Of a stretch of 64,000 nt of DNA, positions 13,061 through 25,641 are shown piece after piece. The stretch is from Desmodus rotundus. Its lineage: Eukaryota; Chordata; Mammalia; Chiroptera; Phyllostomidae. Both the position numbers and the translations under genes were made by a program. How positions within the stretch are numbered: position 1 is the stretch's first letter; the number at the start of each line of letters is the position of its first letter. Where the stretch lies: the NCBI RefSeq assembly GCF_022682495.2, contig NC_071397.1:26179427-26243426 (forward strand), in the 5' to 3' direction. The notes beneath the pieces are model-generated. The model was not told where the DNA came from. It ran no database searches and was given only the letters and a program-made list of their open reading frames with translations.

Positions 13061-15214
13061 TCCAGATTTATAGATGACATGATACTGTACACAGAGAACC
13101 CCAAAGTTTCTACCAAGAAACTACTAGAACTAAGTAATGAACTGAGCAAAGTAATAGCCATCAAAATTAATATCCAGAAATCCGTTGCATTTTTATATGC
13201 CATTAATGAAATAAAAGAAAAGGAAATTAAGAAAATAATCTCATTTACAAGTGCTTTAAAAAGAATCAGATAACTAGGAATAAATCTAACCAAAGATATA
13301 AAGGACCTATACTCAGAAAATTATAAGACACTGAAGAAGATTCAAATAAATGTAAGCACACGAAGTGTTCATGAGTAGGAAGAATTAACATCATTAAAAA
13401 ATGTCCATACTAAGCAAAGCAATCTATAGGTTCGAAGCAATTCCTATCAAGATTCAAATGATGGCCCTGGGTGGTGTGGTTCAGTGGACTGAGCGCCGAC
13501 TTGCAAAACAAAGGGTCACTAGTTCACTTCTCAGTCAGGGCACATGCCTGGGATGTAGGCCACATCCTTAGTAGGGGGCATGCAAGAGGCAACCACACAT
13601 TGATGTTTCTCACCCTCTCTCTCTCCTTCCTTTCCCCTCTCTGTAAAAATAAATAAATAAATAAAATCTTTTGAAAAAAAACTTAAAAAAATGTTTCCAA
13701 TGATGTATTTCATAGAACTAGAGCAAATATTTCAAAAATTTATGTGGAACCACAAAAATCCCTGCATAGCAACAGCAATCCTAAGAAAGAGCAAAATTAG
13801 AGGAATCACGCTACCTAATATCAAATATACTATAAGGCCATACTAATCAAAACAGCATGGTACTGGCATAAAAACAGACACATAGATCAATGGAACAGAA
13901 TACAAAGCCTAGAAATAAACCCACACCTTTATGGTCAATTAATATTTGAGAGAGGAAGCAAGCACAAAAATGGGCTAAAAATAGTTTACTCAATAAATCA
14001 TGTTGGGAAAATTGGACAGATATGTGCAGACAAATGAAACTAGACCACCTTCTTACACTATACACAAAAATAAATTCAAAATGGATCAAAGACTTAAATA
14101 TTAGACCCCAAACCATAAAAATCCTAGAAGAAAACATACGCAGCAAATATCCGACATTGCTCGAAACAATTTTTTATCGGATATATTTCCCTGGGCAAGG
14201 GAAACAAAAGAAAAAATAAACAAATTGGACTTCATCAAACTAAAAGTTTTTGCATAGCAAAGGAAATCATCCCCAAAATAAAAAGACAACCCACAGAATG
14301 GGAGAACACATTTGCTAATACATTTGATAAGGGGTTAATATCTAAAATTTATAAATTACTTACAAAAGTTAACACCAAAAAACCAAACAATCCAATTAAG
14401 AAGTGGGCAAAGAATCTGAAGACATCTCTCCAAAGAGGACATACACATGGCCAATAGACATCTGAAAAGATGCTCAATGTCACTAATCATCAGAGCAATC
14501 AAATTAAAACCACAGTGAGATACTGTTTCCCACCTATCTGAATGGCTATTATCAATAAATTAACAAACAAGTGCTGGTGAGGATGTGGAGGAAGGCAACC
14601 ATTTTGCACTGTTGATAGGAATGCAGACTGGTGTAGCCACTGTGGAAAGTAGTATGGAGGTACCTCAGTAAATTAAAAATGGATCTGCCGTTCGACCCAG
14701 CAATCCTACTTCTGAGAATATATCCAAACAATGTATATCCTATGTTCTTTGCATAAGTAATTCACAATCACCAAGATAGGGAAACAGTCCACGGGTCCAT
14801 GAGAAGATGAGTGGATAGAACAACTATGGGACATTTCCACAATGGAGTACTACTCAGCCATAAAAAGAAGAAAATTTTACCCTTTGTGACAGTATGGATG
14901 AACCTGGAGAATATCATGCTAAGTGAAATAAGCTAGTCAGAGAAAGACAAATACCACATGATTTCACTCAAATGTGGAATCTAATGAACAAGCTGAACTA
15001 ACGAGGAAAATGGGGACAGACTCCCAGGTGGAGAGCAGGATGACAGCTAGTGGTTGTGGGAGGCTAAGGGGCAGAGGGACTGAGCAACAATGGAAAACAA
15101 CTCATGGACATGGACAGTGTGGTGATTGCTGGAGGTAGGGGGTATAAGGGCACTAAATGGTAGTGGGAAAAATACAATAAAGATTAAAAAACAAAACCAA
15201 AAATAAAATAAAAT
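13061..15214 (+). mobile_element. L1 ORF2 3' portion, 3'UTR and tail
   Basis: The stretch opens at the reverse-transcriptase catalytic motif, read here as F-I-D-D at 13067-13078. It continues through the thumb and C-terminal part of ORF2. Characteristic blocks are the H-L-L-T-L-Y region near 14045 and CTACTCAGCCATAAAAAG near 14850. It ends with a 3'UTR, an AATAAAG signal near 15176 and an AAAATAAAATAAAAT tail. Stops and frameshifts are common and the enzyme is dead. A SINE interrupts it at 13464-13694. With the inverted part to its left it forms one twin-primed insertion. Confidence 0.85.
13464..13694 (+). mobile_element. Ves-type SINE inside the L1
   Basis: A full-length tRNA-derived SINE beginning GCCCTGGGTGGTGTGG, with A-box and B-box regions, GGGGGCATGCAAGAGGCAAC, a CTCTCT run and an AAATAAATAAATAAAATC tail. 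Its TSD is TTCAAATGATG at 13453-13463 and TTCCAATGATG at 13695-13705. It postdates the L1. Confidence 0.9.
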
Positions 15215-15231
15215 AAAATGTTGCTACCTCA

Positions 15232-16620
15232 TACAGATAATTTTAAAGTTTCTTATACTCTTTAGATTTAATAGTTTATTTTTTAATTTATTGTTTATAT
15301 TTTTGAATATTATATTGTTGAAGTTACTTCAATTATATTTAGGTCACTTCTATATTAAGAATATGTATAAAATTTAATAGTGAGAATTAATAAACCTGAG
15401 ATGTTCCATATAAAATATTCCAATTTCCAGCAGAATGTTTACTATAGAGCATTCAGTGCTTTAGGAGAAGATGCACTTACTTCAACCCTTTGATATTCTT
15501 CCATGTTTTTATACGGGAAGTCCTTTTCTTTCCTCCAAATCTGTGTGTGACATGTGCCAGCAGACAGCACAAATAGAGAACTAGTTTCTCGGGAGAGTAA
15601 CTGTACCAGGGACATAACCTTCCACATTTTATAATGAACTGCAAGTTCACATTAAGAGGCAAATATTTCATTTCAAAATGTTAATCCATATAGTACTTAA
15701 TAATTGAAGCTTGTGTGATTTAGAGTTCAGAAATGGATTAAGTACAAAAATAGATTCTTTCCCTACTTTTCTTTGATTATGTCTTGGATTGATTGTTATT
15801 CATTTTATAGTCTTGCCTTCTGGGACTTTGTTCTAAGAGAGTCTGAGAATTATCAATAACTACTGAATTCAGTAGCATTTTTCCTTACTCAAATTATTTT
15901 TGTTGATTAAAATGTTATTAGTAAAATTGATATTTATTTGTACTTTATATCTATTAAGATACTTTAAAATATGTTTAGAAATCTATACAAAAAATAGTAT
16001 ATTCCCATAGTGAAGCTTGGATTTGAATCTAAGGAGTTGGCTCTACAATTCGTGCCCTTAGATATTGGACTAGAAAGTCTGCTGTTACTGCAAGACACAT
16101 GAGATTTAGTAAATGAGAGATATACTGCAAATGTCAATATAAACCTATGATCTTTACTTTTAGCAAAAGATAATTTCTCAGCTCTATCCTTATAATAGTT
16201 AAAAACTCCTCATCTCTCTTATTATCTTTCTGGTTTCTAGTCAACATGTGGAACAAGGTAGCCTGGAGCCTTCATTATCCAGTTTTATTTTCTTAAACTC
16301 TTATATCTTAAAGAGGATCCTTTGTATGGTATCTGTTTCATTTGCTGGTCCGAGTGAAACTCAGGATGATCTGAGACACCTTGTTAACTAAAGCATGGGT
16401 GTGTCTAGTGTTTTTGTGGGTAAATGTCAGAAAGATTACTATTTGACCTAGAAATGCCACTTACAGGTATATTCCCACAAAAATTTCATGCACATATGTA
16501 CTAAAAGATGTATAAACAATGGCCACAGCATCATTACTTGTTATAGCCCCAAACTGGTCACACCAAACATCCATAAAAAGTAAAATGAAATATAAAGTTT
16601 GGTTATAATAATTTGAATTA
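15232..16620. other. Gene-free interval between L1 and ITSN1 retrocopy
   Basis: No gene or repeat is recognised. Two overlapping minus-strand frames near 15442-15671 have no family features. Confidence 0.5.
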
Positions 16621-16624
16621 AAGT

Positions 16625-16634
16625 CTGGAGTTTA
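16625..16634. repeat. Left TSD of the ITSN1 retrocopy
   Basis: CTGGAGTTTA here pairs with CTAGAGTTTA at 20876-20885, directly after the A13 tail (9 of 10). Upstream AATTAAAG fits an L1 endonuclease nick site. Confidence 0.65.
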
Positions 16635-19600
16635 CTCCGGGACTCGCGGAGAGGCAGGTGGGTGGGATGGTGGGCGGGAACGCTGCTCCTGCGTCTCTCC
16701 CTGCAGGAAGAGAGTAGCACTGATTTGTCGCTGAGGTGGCAGCGCAGACCCACCTGGAGATGAGCCCTCAATTAGCAAGGTAAAAGTAACAGAACCATGG
16801 CTAAGTTTCCAACAACTTTGGTGATACCTGACTTGGTGGTATCTGAGCCATAACTGTAGAGGAAAGAGGAAACACGATAAACAGTCCCCCAGTTTACAGC
16901 CAATATCTGGATTTATTACTGGTGTTCAAGTTAGAAACTTTTTTTTTTCCAATCTGGGTTACCTCAACCTGTTTTAGCACAAATATGGGCCCTAGCCAAT
17001 ATGAATAATGACGGGAGAAAAGATCAAGTGGAGTTTTCCATCTCCATAAAACTTATCAAACTGAAGATGCGAGGGTATCAGCTCCCTCTGCACGCCCCCC
17101 CCCCCCGCCCCACATCATGAAACAGCAGGCAGTAGCTATTTCCAGTGCACCAGTGTTTGCTATAGGAGGAATTACCAGCACTCCCGGCTGTTGCTCCAGT
17201 GCCAAGGGGACCCATCCCTGGTGTCGGGATGTCCCCATCCCCCAGTACCCTCTCTCCCCTCACCAGCAGTGCCTCCCCTGGCCAACGGGGCCCCTGTCCT
17301 ACAGCCTCTGCCTGCATTTGCTCATCCTACCACCACATTGCCGAAGAGTTCTTCTTTTCGTAGGTCGGATCCAGGGTCACAATTAAACACTAAATTACAG
17401 AAGGCACAATCATTTGACGTGGCTACTGCCCCTCCGCAGGCAGAATGGGCTGTTCCCCAGTCATCCCCGCTGAAGTACAGACAGCCCTTCAACAGCCATG
17501 ACAAAACTATGAGTGTACACTTAACAGGTCCCCAAGCAAGAACTATTCTTACACAATCAAGTTTACCACAGGCACAGCTGGCTTCGATATGGAATCTTTC
17601 TGACATTGATCAAGATGGAAAACTGACAGCAGAAGAGTTTATCCTCGCTGTGCACCTAATTGATGTAGATATGTCTGGACAACCACTGCGACCTGTCCTG
17701 CCTTCAGAATACATACCACATTATTTTAGAAGAGTCCGACCAGGCAGTGGTGTATCTGTCAAAAGCTAAACCTTAGCAGACCAGAGGTTACCAAAGGAAC
17801 CAGTTTTAGAAGATGAACAACTAGAAAAGAAATTTCCTGTCACATTTGAAGATAAGTGTGAGAACTTTGAGCACGGCAATCTGGAAATGGAGAAAGGAAG
17901 ACCGGCACTCCTGGAGCAACAGCGGAAAGAGCAACCAGCTGGAGGGCCAGGAGCAGGAGCGCGAGTGGCAGCTGGAGCTGGAGAAGCAACTGGAGAAGCA
18001 GTGAGGGCTGGAGAGGCAGCGCAAGGACGTGGAGCAGCACGAGTGGACAAAACTTGAACTTGAATGGCAACGACAGCTTGAACGGGAACAAAATCGAAGA
18101 CAAGGACTATTAAACCAAAGAAACAAAGAACAAGAAGACATAGTAGTACTGAAAGCAAAGAAAAAGACTTCGGAATTTGAGTTAGAAGCTCTTAATGATA
18201 AAAAACACCAACTTGAAGGAAAACTTTAAGATGTCAGATGTCAACTGACCACCCAAAGGCCAGAAATTGAAAGCACAAATAAATCCAGAGAGCTGAGAAT
18301 TGCTGAAATCACCCATCTACAGCAACAGTTACAGGAGTCTCAGCAGATGCTTGGAAGGCTTATTGCGGAAAAACAGATACTCAGTGACCAGTTAAAGCAA
18401 GTTCAGCAAAACAGTTTGCACAGATTCACTCCTTACACTCAAAAAAGCCTGGGAAGCAGAAGAACTGGCTTGTCAGCAGCTCGGAGACCAACTGGATGGA
18501 GTTGAGAAAGAAGGTAGATAAAAACTACAGGAGATTGATATTTTCAATAACCAGCTGAAGGAACTAAGAGAAATACATGATAAGCAGCAGTTCCAGAAAC
18601 AAAAGTCCACAGAGGCTGAAGGACTGAAACAGAAAGAACAGGAGTGAAAGATCATTGAATTAGAAAAACAAAAAAGAAGAAACCCAAAGGTGAGCTCAGG
18701 AGAGGGACCAGTGGCCTCAGAGGCTCAGGGGCCTTGAGCATGTACAGCAGGATGATGAGCATCACGGGCCAAGGAAACTCCACGAGGTGGAAAAAACTCA
18801 AAAGGGGAGAGAGTGCCAGAAAGGACGGTGAAGACAGGCAAACAGGAAGTGCGGGACAAGCTGGGCAGGCTTTTCCCTCAACACCAAGAACCAGCTAAGC
18901 CAGCTGTCCAAGCACCCTGGTCCACGGCAGAAAAAGGCCCACTCACGATTTCTGCACAGGAGAATGTAAAAATGGTATATTATCAAGCACTGCATCTCTT
19001 TGAGTCCAGAAGTCAGGATGAGATCACGATACAGCCAGGAGACATAGTCGTGGTGGATGAAAGCCAGACTGGAGAACTGGGACGGCTAGGAGGAGAATTG
19101 AAAGGAAAGACCAGGTTGTTTCCTGCCAATTATGCTGAGAAAATCTCAGAAAATGAGGTTCCTGCTCCAGTCAGACCAGTGACAGATCCAACCTCCACCT
19201 CTGCACCCAACGTGGCTGTGAGAGAGACCCCTGCGCCTCCGGCAGCGACCTCTGCCAGCCCTCCATAACCCCTAACCAACAACTGGGCCAATTTCAGCTC
19301 TACATGGACCATCAACATGAATGAGAAACCAGAAACAGATCACTGGGGCGCCTGGGTGGCCCAGCCCTCGCTCACGGTGCCAAATGTCAGCCTGTTAAGG
19401 CAGAGATCGGCTTTCACTCCAGCCACGGCCGCTGGCATCTCTCCGTCTCCTGTTTTAGGCCAGGGTGAAAAGGGGGAGGGACTATAGGGACAAGTCCTGT
19501 ATCCTTGGAAAGCAAAGAAAGTCAGACAACCATTTGAATTTTAACAAAAATGATGTTATCACTGTCCTGGAACAGCAAGACGTGTGGTGGTTTGGAGAAG

Positions 19601-20875
19601 TTCAAGGTGAGAAGGGTTGGTTCCCCAAGTCTTATGTGAAACTCATTTCAGGGTCCATAAGGAAATCGACAAGCATGGGTTCTGGCTCTTCCAAAAGCCC
19701 TGCTGGCCTAAAGAGAGTAGCTTCCCCAGCAGGCAAGCCAGGCGACTCAGGAGAAGAATTTATTGCCATGTACACTGATGAGAGTTCTGAGCAAGGCAAC
19801 TTAACATTTCAGCAAGGGGATGTGATTCTTGTTACCCAGAAAGATGGTGATTGGTGGACAGGAACAGTGGGTGACAAGCCGGGAGTCTCTTCCCTTCTAA
19901 CTTTGTGAGGCTTAAAGATTCAGAGGGCTCTGGAACTACCGGGAAAACAGGGAGTTTAGGAAAAAAAATTTGAAATTGCCCAGATTATTGCCTCCTACAC
20001 AACCACCAGTCCCAAGCAGCTCACCCTGGCCAGTGGGCAGTTGATTTTGATCTGGAAAAAGAACTCAGGTGGAAGGTGAGAAGGAGAGCTGCAGGCAAGT
20101 GGGAAAAAGCACCAGATAGGCTGGTTTCTGGAGAATTATGTAAAACTTTTAAGCCCTGGGAAAAGCAAAATAACTCCAACTGAGCCACTTAAGCTCACGG
20201 TGCTTCCGGCAGTGTGCCAGGTGATCAGGATGTCTGAGTATACCGCCCAGAATGACGACGAGCTGGCCTTCAGCAATGGCCAGATCATCAACATCCTCAA
20301 CAAGGAGAACACCGACTGGTGGAAAGGGGAAGTCAATGGACAAGGGGGGCTCTCCCATCCAATAACGTGAAACTGACCACAGACATGGACCCAAGCCAGC
20401 AATGTTATCCAACCTCCCCCGCTCTTTCAGACTTGGAAGTCCTCAGAGACTCACTATCCCATATCACTGCCCAGAAGGATGATGGGAGACGCAGCCTTGG
20501 TCATGGGTAGAAGAACTCACTGCAAAGCAATTTACCTCATTTTACCATAGCTGCATGTGATGGCAATGTTGAATTATTACTTTCAGAGATAGAAGCAAAA
20601 ATTACAGAAATACACAGGGTAGTAGGTCCTTTTGTGGCTTTCCTAGTGACTCAAATTGTCTTCCCCTCACCTTTGCACAGGTGCTTTCAATAGTTTTTTA
20701 ATTACGTTTAAGTATATATGTTAGCCTTTTAATGAAATGAATAAACTTCTCTGCTATTTTGGTTTCGCAAAAAGACCCACTATCAAGGAATGCTACATGT
20801 GCTATTAAAAATGTTCCAATTGTCCATACAAATAATAATTAGAATTAAGGGACTACAGCTTTAAAAAAAAAAAAA
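16635..20875 (+). pseudogene. ITSN1: Processed pseudogene of intersectin-1, short isoform
   Basis: The parent is an endocytic scaffold with two EH domains, a coiled coil and five SH3 domains. This copy runs without introns through a GC-rich 5'UTR, a start region at 16797 (M-A-K-F-P-T), EH1 (about 16900-17080), and a proline/alanine linker. EH2 follows (17460-17760, with [13 protein letters not shown]), then a Glu/Gln/Lys-rich coiled coil (17800-18800). SH3A lies at 18970-19140, SH3B at 19500-19650, SH3C at 19765-19910, SH3D at 19970-20150 and SH3E at 20215-20370. It ends D-M-D-P-S-Q-Q and continues into 3'UTR, not the DH domain of the long form. A13 and a TSD bound it. Frameshifts and stops (for example at 17767, 18001, 18227 and 18646) disable it, several being CGA-to-TGA or CAA-to-TAA changes. 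The coiled coil has lost part of its charged repeat. Gene identity is very likely; ITSN2 fits less well. Confidence 0.95.
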
Positions 20876-20885
20876 CTAGAGTTTA

Positions 20886-21540
20886 AAAAGCAAGATATGA
20901 AATAATGGGTGCAGTTATATAAAAATCAAATGCAAATAATACCTAATGATATTGCTTAGAAATGTATTCATGAAATACAAATAGAGAAAAGTGAAAAAGT
21001 TATTACCATAAAATGGGAAAATGGCCATTTCTAGAGGTAAGAGTGATAGCTACAGCTAGGTAAGGACACAGCAGCGGATTCCAGGTCCCAGCAATTTTCT
21101 TTCCCGCACCTTGGGTTGATTTGTGGTGGTTTGCTTTATAAACAGCTGTTAAAATTCACTTACACATTTTTGCACTTTTATACATGCTTTCTGGCACAAT
21201 AAAGAGAAAATGCAAATTTAAATTGTGCCCAAATTACAAAGTAAACTGACACTCAAAAACTGAAGTTGGCCATCTAATGTGGTAGTAGAAACAAAAATAC
21301 CACTAAAACCGAAGACTTTTCCATTAGACAATCAAAATTGTAAAGAGGTATATAATTTTAAAAATGAAGTTAGGATAGTTTAACACTCTGAGGGGGAAAA
21401 AAAAAACTTATCCTACCTTCCTAAAATCACATCATACCTACTTACTTTCAGATAAGGATTTTCCAAAGCTGGCTTATTCTGAAGGCTTATTCACTAATTA
21501 ACTTTGACACTGCCTCTACTTTGCTCCACTGCACACAGCT
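20886..21540. other. Gene-free interval
   Basis: AT-rich, with no recognised gene or repeat. An AATAAAG motif near 21199 resembles a polyadenylation signal. The candidate TSD places the end of the ITSN1 retrocopy well before it. Confidence 0.45.
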
Positions 21541-21965
21541 TGTGCTAGAGCTGAGAGGACAAAGTACCACAAAATGAGTGGTTTAAACACCAGAAATGTA
21601 TTGTCTCACAGCTCTGGAGACTAACTACCCAAGATCAAGATGTTAGGAAATTTGGTTCCTTCTGAGAACTGTGAGAAACAATCTATTTCACCCTCTTCCC
21701 CCGTTTCTGGCAATCTTTGTACCCCTTTGCTTGTAAAAGCGTCACCCTGATCTTTGCTTCCATCTTCACTCTGCATTCTCCCTGTGTCTGTCTTCAAATT
21801 TCCCTTTTTTTGTGAAGACACTGGATTATTGTGCACCCTAATGATGTCATTTTCACTTCATGGACTTATTTTAACTTCATCATTTATCTCCAAATAAAGA
21901 GCACATTCTGAGGTACTGGGGACAAGACTTCAATATATAGATTTTGAGGGGAAACAGCTCATCTT
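21541..21965 (-). mobile_element. MaLR (MLT1-like) LTR, antisense
   Basis: The complement-orientation landmarks of an MLT1-type LTR occur in order: CAAAGTACCACAAAATGAGT, GTCTCACAGCTCTGGAGACT, AAGATCAAGATGTTAGG, TTTATCTCCAAATAAAGAGC, and GACTTCAATATATAGATTTT followed by GAGGGGAAAC. It is diverged. The 71-codon frame inside is incidental. Confidence 0.55.
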
Positions 21966-24253
21966 CCTTTCTCTTTCCTTCCATGTCTTTCATCTAGAAA
22001 CCCCTTTCTTGTTTGATCCCAACCCAAACAAATTAAATGTTTTTTAAAAATATTATTTATCCTGCTACCAACTTGTGTAATTATTAGCCTGATGCAACTG
22101 AGTAAAATTTTGTGCAAGTTAACTAAAACAATTAGCAATACATTTTAATCTCCATTGAATCTTTATTTTTTTGTCATTTACAACTGCAAACTGGAAATTA
22201 TTAAGAGTTCTAACATTTCCAAAAATAAACAAACCCCAAAACGGATCTATGGTAGAGAAAGTCGCACAAGCACTTTTGCAGCTAATTAACATCTTAAGCT
22301 GAACTCCTGTTCTTCACTGTGATCTTGGTCTCACTTTGCTCTTGTCTACGCTTTTTAATGAATTTGTGTATGCTTTCTAATTTAAATGTATCTATTAGAT
22401 ATCTTTATCTAGTGCATGTTTATGAAAAGGTCAGAAACTGTACTGTCCTTGTTGGTGCTATTACTGTTTGAAAGAATGCTCATAAGACCTAAAGCTTTAC
22501 CTTGGAAAAGTAGATTTAGTTACAAAGATCAGAGTATTGTTATCAGAGACTGTTGACAAACTCTTCTTGCTAAGGCTTTATATTCATGTTAAATGACAAC
22601 AGGCTTCCACTGTTCCACATAGTACTTCAATGCACTGTCCAGATTCCTTCTATAATATTTATAAGTAAACAAAAAATAAAGAAGAGGATTTTAATTACAT
22701 ATACTTAAACTCTCTTAGCATGTCCACCACATCTTTGCAATAAACATTATAATCTCTTGTCTCAATGTGACTGGTTTCCATTTTGACTTGTTAGATGAAG
22801 ATAATTATCCTTTTTGGTACTGAAAATTCCACCAAGGTTAAAGTTCTTATCAAAGTTCTTATTGGTCTTACTTAAACTAACATATGCTTAATTGTGAAAT
22901 ATATCAATAATCTGCCATATTTTAAATTCTATGCAATGCTTTATTTTCTCACAGTGCATTCATGCAATATATTTTATTTAGGTTAATACTGTAATTCAGA
23001 ATCTTATTTAAATTACTGAAACTACATTGACTCTTGTGGAAAAGCCTTATTAAAAAGATTTATTGCTATGGGGTACCTTATTGCTCAGAAATTTTTTCAA
23101 ATGGATTATATGAAAGTAAAAATTTATAATATATTTTGAATTTTGTAGAGATAAATATTGGGTCCATAGTAAAAACACAAGTGTTTGTTTATCCAGTATC
23201 TCTCAAAATATATCTTGGGTTAATTAATTGATAAAAGATTTGGATAAGAGTGGTCCGTGAAAAATTAGATTACTTAACAAAAGTCTGTGGCTTCCAGGTG
23301 ACATTTATTACCTATCCAACAGGATATATTTCTTTCTTCATTTATATTCCCAAATAAGAATAATACAGGCTTCGGTCCATGCCTTCTGTCATTGCATGAC
23401 TTTAAGGCAAGATGATAATCTAAATGAACGTTGCTGTTTAAAATTAAATTTATTTTTAGATATTATGTAAAATATAATAAAACATCCCTCCCCCAAATTC
23501 CCATTGTGCTCATTATGCTTAAAATGATCAACAAATGACATAAGTTCTATTTGTTAGCTATAAATTTCTTAGTGTGTTTCCTTAAATTGTCCTCAACATA
23601 AACAGCAATGTGTAAAGTTTATTCTACTGAATCTTTGATTGATTTCAAAAGGCATCATTGAAAGTACAAGTTTCTTTAGGTTATTTTCTGAAAGGATTCT
23701 TGTTAACCTATTTTTTATTAATAAATGTTATTCTATAATATTAAAAATCAGATTTAAAATATTTCTAAGCTCATTCAAACAGAAATTTTCTATTAAAATT
23801 ATGCCTATAGATTCTTTTGAATCTATTTAGTAATCATTTGCCTTATGCATTATGAGTCTATTTTATGCTTCATAACACAAGACAGAATCTAAACCATGAT
23901 ATGAGGAAGGCACTCAATGTATTCTGGAGCAAAGGATTAAACTTATATAAGTATATCCTATTTGGGGTTTCACTGTAACAATAAGAAAATCTGCTAAGGT
24001 GATCAGACAATAGAAATATAGCCCCTCCCTCCAACCCCACTCCCCATTTTAAATTCTACCACCTAATTAGATACTGGAATTAGAAATATGAGTCTTCATA
24101 AAGTAATTGCGGAGGCAAATCTTTAATGTTAGTCACTGTAATATATTGGTTTTAAAGCACATTTAAACAATTAAAAAGAAGTTACAAATATTATTTTAGA
24201 AGATAAAAAAGTAATATTTACTTTTTATGGCTGTGGAGAAATAGTTTTACTAT
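21966..24253. other. Gene-free AT-rich interval
   Basis: No gene, RNA or repeat is recognised. The one frame at 23639-23830 is Ile/Phe/Lys-rich and looks like a chance frame in AT-rich DNA. Confidence 0.5.
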
Positions 24254-24261
24254 GACCTATA

Positions 24262-24537
24262 CCAGCAATTTTTAACTGGTGTGTCATGAGAATTTTTAAA
24301 ACATGTAATGCCTGACTTTTCAGTTAGGGACACTGACCTCTCTTTTCTTAGATTGTTAAATGAAATAAAAATGACAACAGCCAACACAACAATCACTGTC
24401 TGGTTTGAATGAATCAAAATTATACCTATTTTTTTGTCAGATCAGAAAAAAATATATAATATATTGTTTCGTGTGCCACAGAATTTTAGTAATTAGTTTA
24501 TGTGTGCCATGAAATTAAAAAAGGTTGAAAATCACTC
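24262..24537. mobile_element. hAT-like nonautonomous DNA element
   Basis: The ends form imperfect terminal inverted repeats. The left end is CCAGCAATTTTTAAC and the right end GGTTGAAAATCACTC, close to the hAT-type CAGTGGTTTTCAACC. Inside, TGTGCCAC/TGTGCCATG phrases recur. An 8 bp TSD is possible (GACCTATA and CATCTATA, 6 of 8). There is no transposase frame. Confidence 0.5.
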
Positions 24538-24662
24538 ATCTATAAACATTAAATTGGCCTGAAAGAATTAGTGTACTCCAAAAGTGATTAATTAGTACTT
24601 GGGCATGATCTATTTTATTTTAATATGTATAATTCAAACATATGTCTTTGGTCAAGTTATTT

Positions 24663-24905
24663 TTATTTTAATTTATTTCTTTAATCCTCACCCAAGGGCA
24701 TGTTTATTGATTTTAGAGAGAGCGGGAGGGTGGAGAGAGAGAGAAAGACATTGATATGAGAGAGAAACATTGATCAGTTGCCTCTTCTACGCACCCCGAC
24801 TGGGGATTGAACCTGCTACCTAGGCATGTGCCCTGACCAAAGTTGAACCTGCAACATTTTAGTGCATGGATGACGCCCCAATCCACTGAGCAACCCGGCC
24901 AGGGC
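24663..24905 (-). mobile_element. tRNA-derived SINE, older Ves-like subfamily
   Basis: On the minus strand it begins GCCCTGGCCGGGTTGC and carries the CAGGGCACATGCC motif class after the B box, with a GA/CT-rich 3' part. A perfect 14 bp TSD, TGGTCAAGTTATTT, lies at 24649-24662 and 24906-24919. It is longer than the other copies. Confidence 0.85.
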
Positions 24906-24919
24906 TGGTCAAGTTATTT

Positions 24920-25413
24920 ATCCTTCTATTACTTCACTTTCCTACACATTTCCTTGTTGTTGTAAGGGACAAATACGATTGTAAAAACACTTTATAAATT
25001 CCAAGTGCTAGAGATAAAATTGTCATTATAATTATCTGATGAAGATAGCAGTTTATATCAGGTTGGAACTGTAATATAACACATTATCATGATATAATGA
25101 AATTGACTTTAGAGCAAGATAAAGCACACATTCTTACCCATTTTTTGTATATCCAATCTAAATATAAGATCCTGGGCAATTAAATTCATGAACTTGATTG
25201 TGGAGATTATGATATCTATGATTGTTGGTGTATAGACCAAATGAATATCTAATATCCTGTCTGTTATGTTGAGAGAGTGTGATAAATACCCAGATTTCAT
25301 TTCTACCCTTCTGTATTTCTGTCTATAACATTTAGGCCAAAAAGATCTTTTTCTAAATATTGTTTAAGTTTTTTCACTACATATAGCTTTAAATCTTTGA
25401 TTGCTTCTCTTTT
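24920..25413. other. Gene-free interval
   Basis: AT-rich, nothing recognised. A 63-codon minus-strand frame at 25109-25300 has no features. Confidence 0.45.
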
Positions 25414-25420
25414 TGTTCTT

Positions 25421-25641
25421 TTATTATTTTTTAAGAATTATTTTATTTATTTACTTTTAGAGAAAGGGAAAGGGAAGGAGAAAGAGAGGGAGAGAAACAT
25501 CAGTGTGTGGTTGCCTCTTGTGTGCCCCCTACTGGGGACCTGGCTCGTGCAACCCAGGCATGTGCCCTGAGTGGGAATCAAACCACAGACCCTTTGGTTT
25601 GCAGGCCTGCACTGAATCCATTGAGTTACACCAGCCAAGGC
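25421..25641 (-). mobile_element. Ves-type SINE, antisense
   Basis: The complement of a full-length SINE: A-rich TTTTATTTATTTAC tail, GAGAGGGAGAGAAACATCAG, CCTACTGGGGACCTGG, CAACCCAGGCATGTGCCCTG and CACCAGCCAAGGC. A short TSD, TGTTCTT, is possible at 25414-25420 and 25642-25648. Confidence 0.85.

Noticed and set aside
13464..13560. tRNA gene suggested by A-box and B-box-like sequence
   Set aside because: This is the tRNA-derived head of a SINE; the same head occurs in eight other copies and does not form a proper cloverleaf end.
17191..17769. 192-codon frame with an intact-looking EH domain as a separate gene
   Set aside because: It is a fragment of the ITSN1 retrocopy, continuous with it on both sides and without promoter or introns.
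17766..18158. 130-codon minus-strand frame rich in Leu, Ser, Ala and Cys
   Set aside because: It is antisense to the ITSN1 coiled-coil region; a Glu/Gln/Lys-rich sense strand gives such antisense frames.
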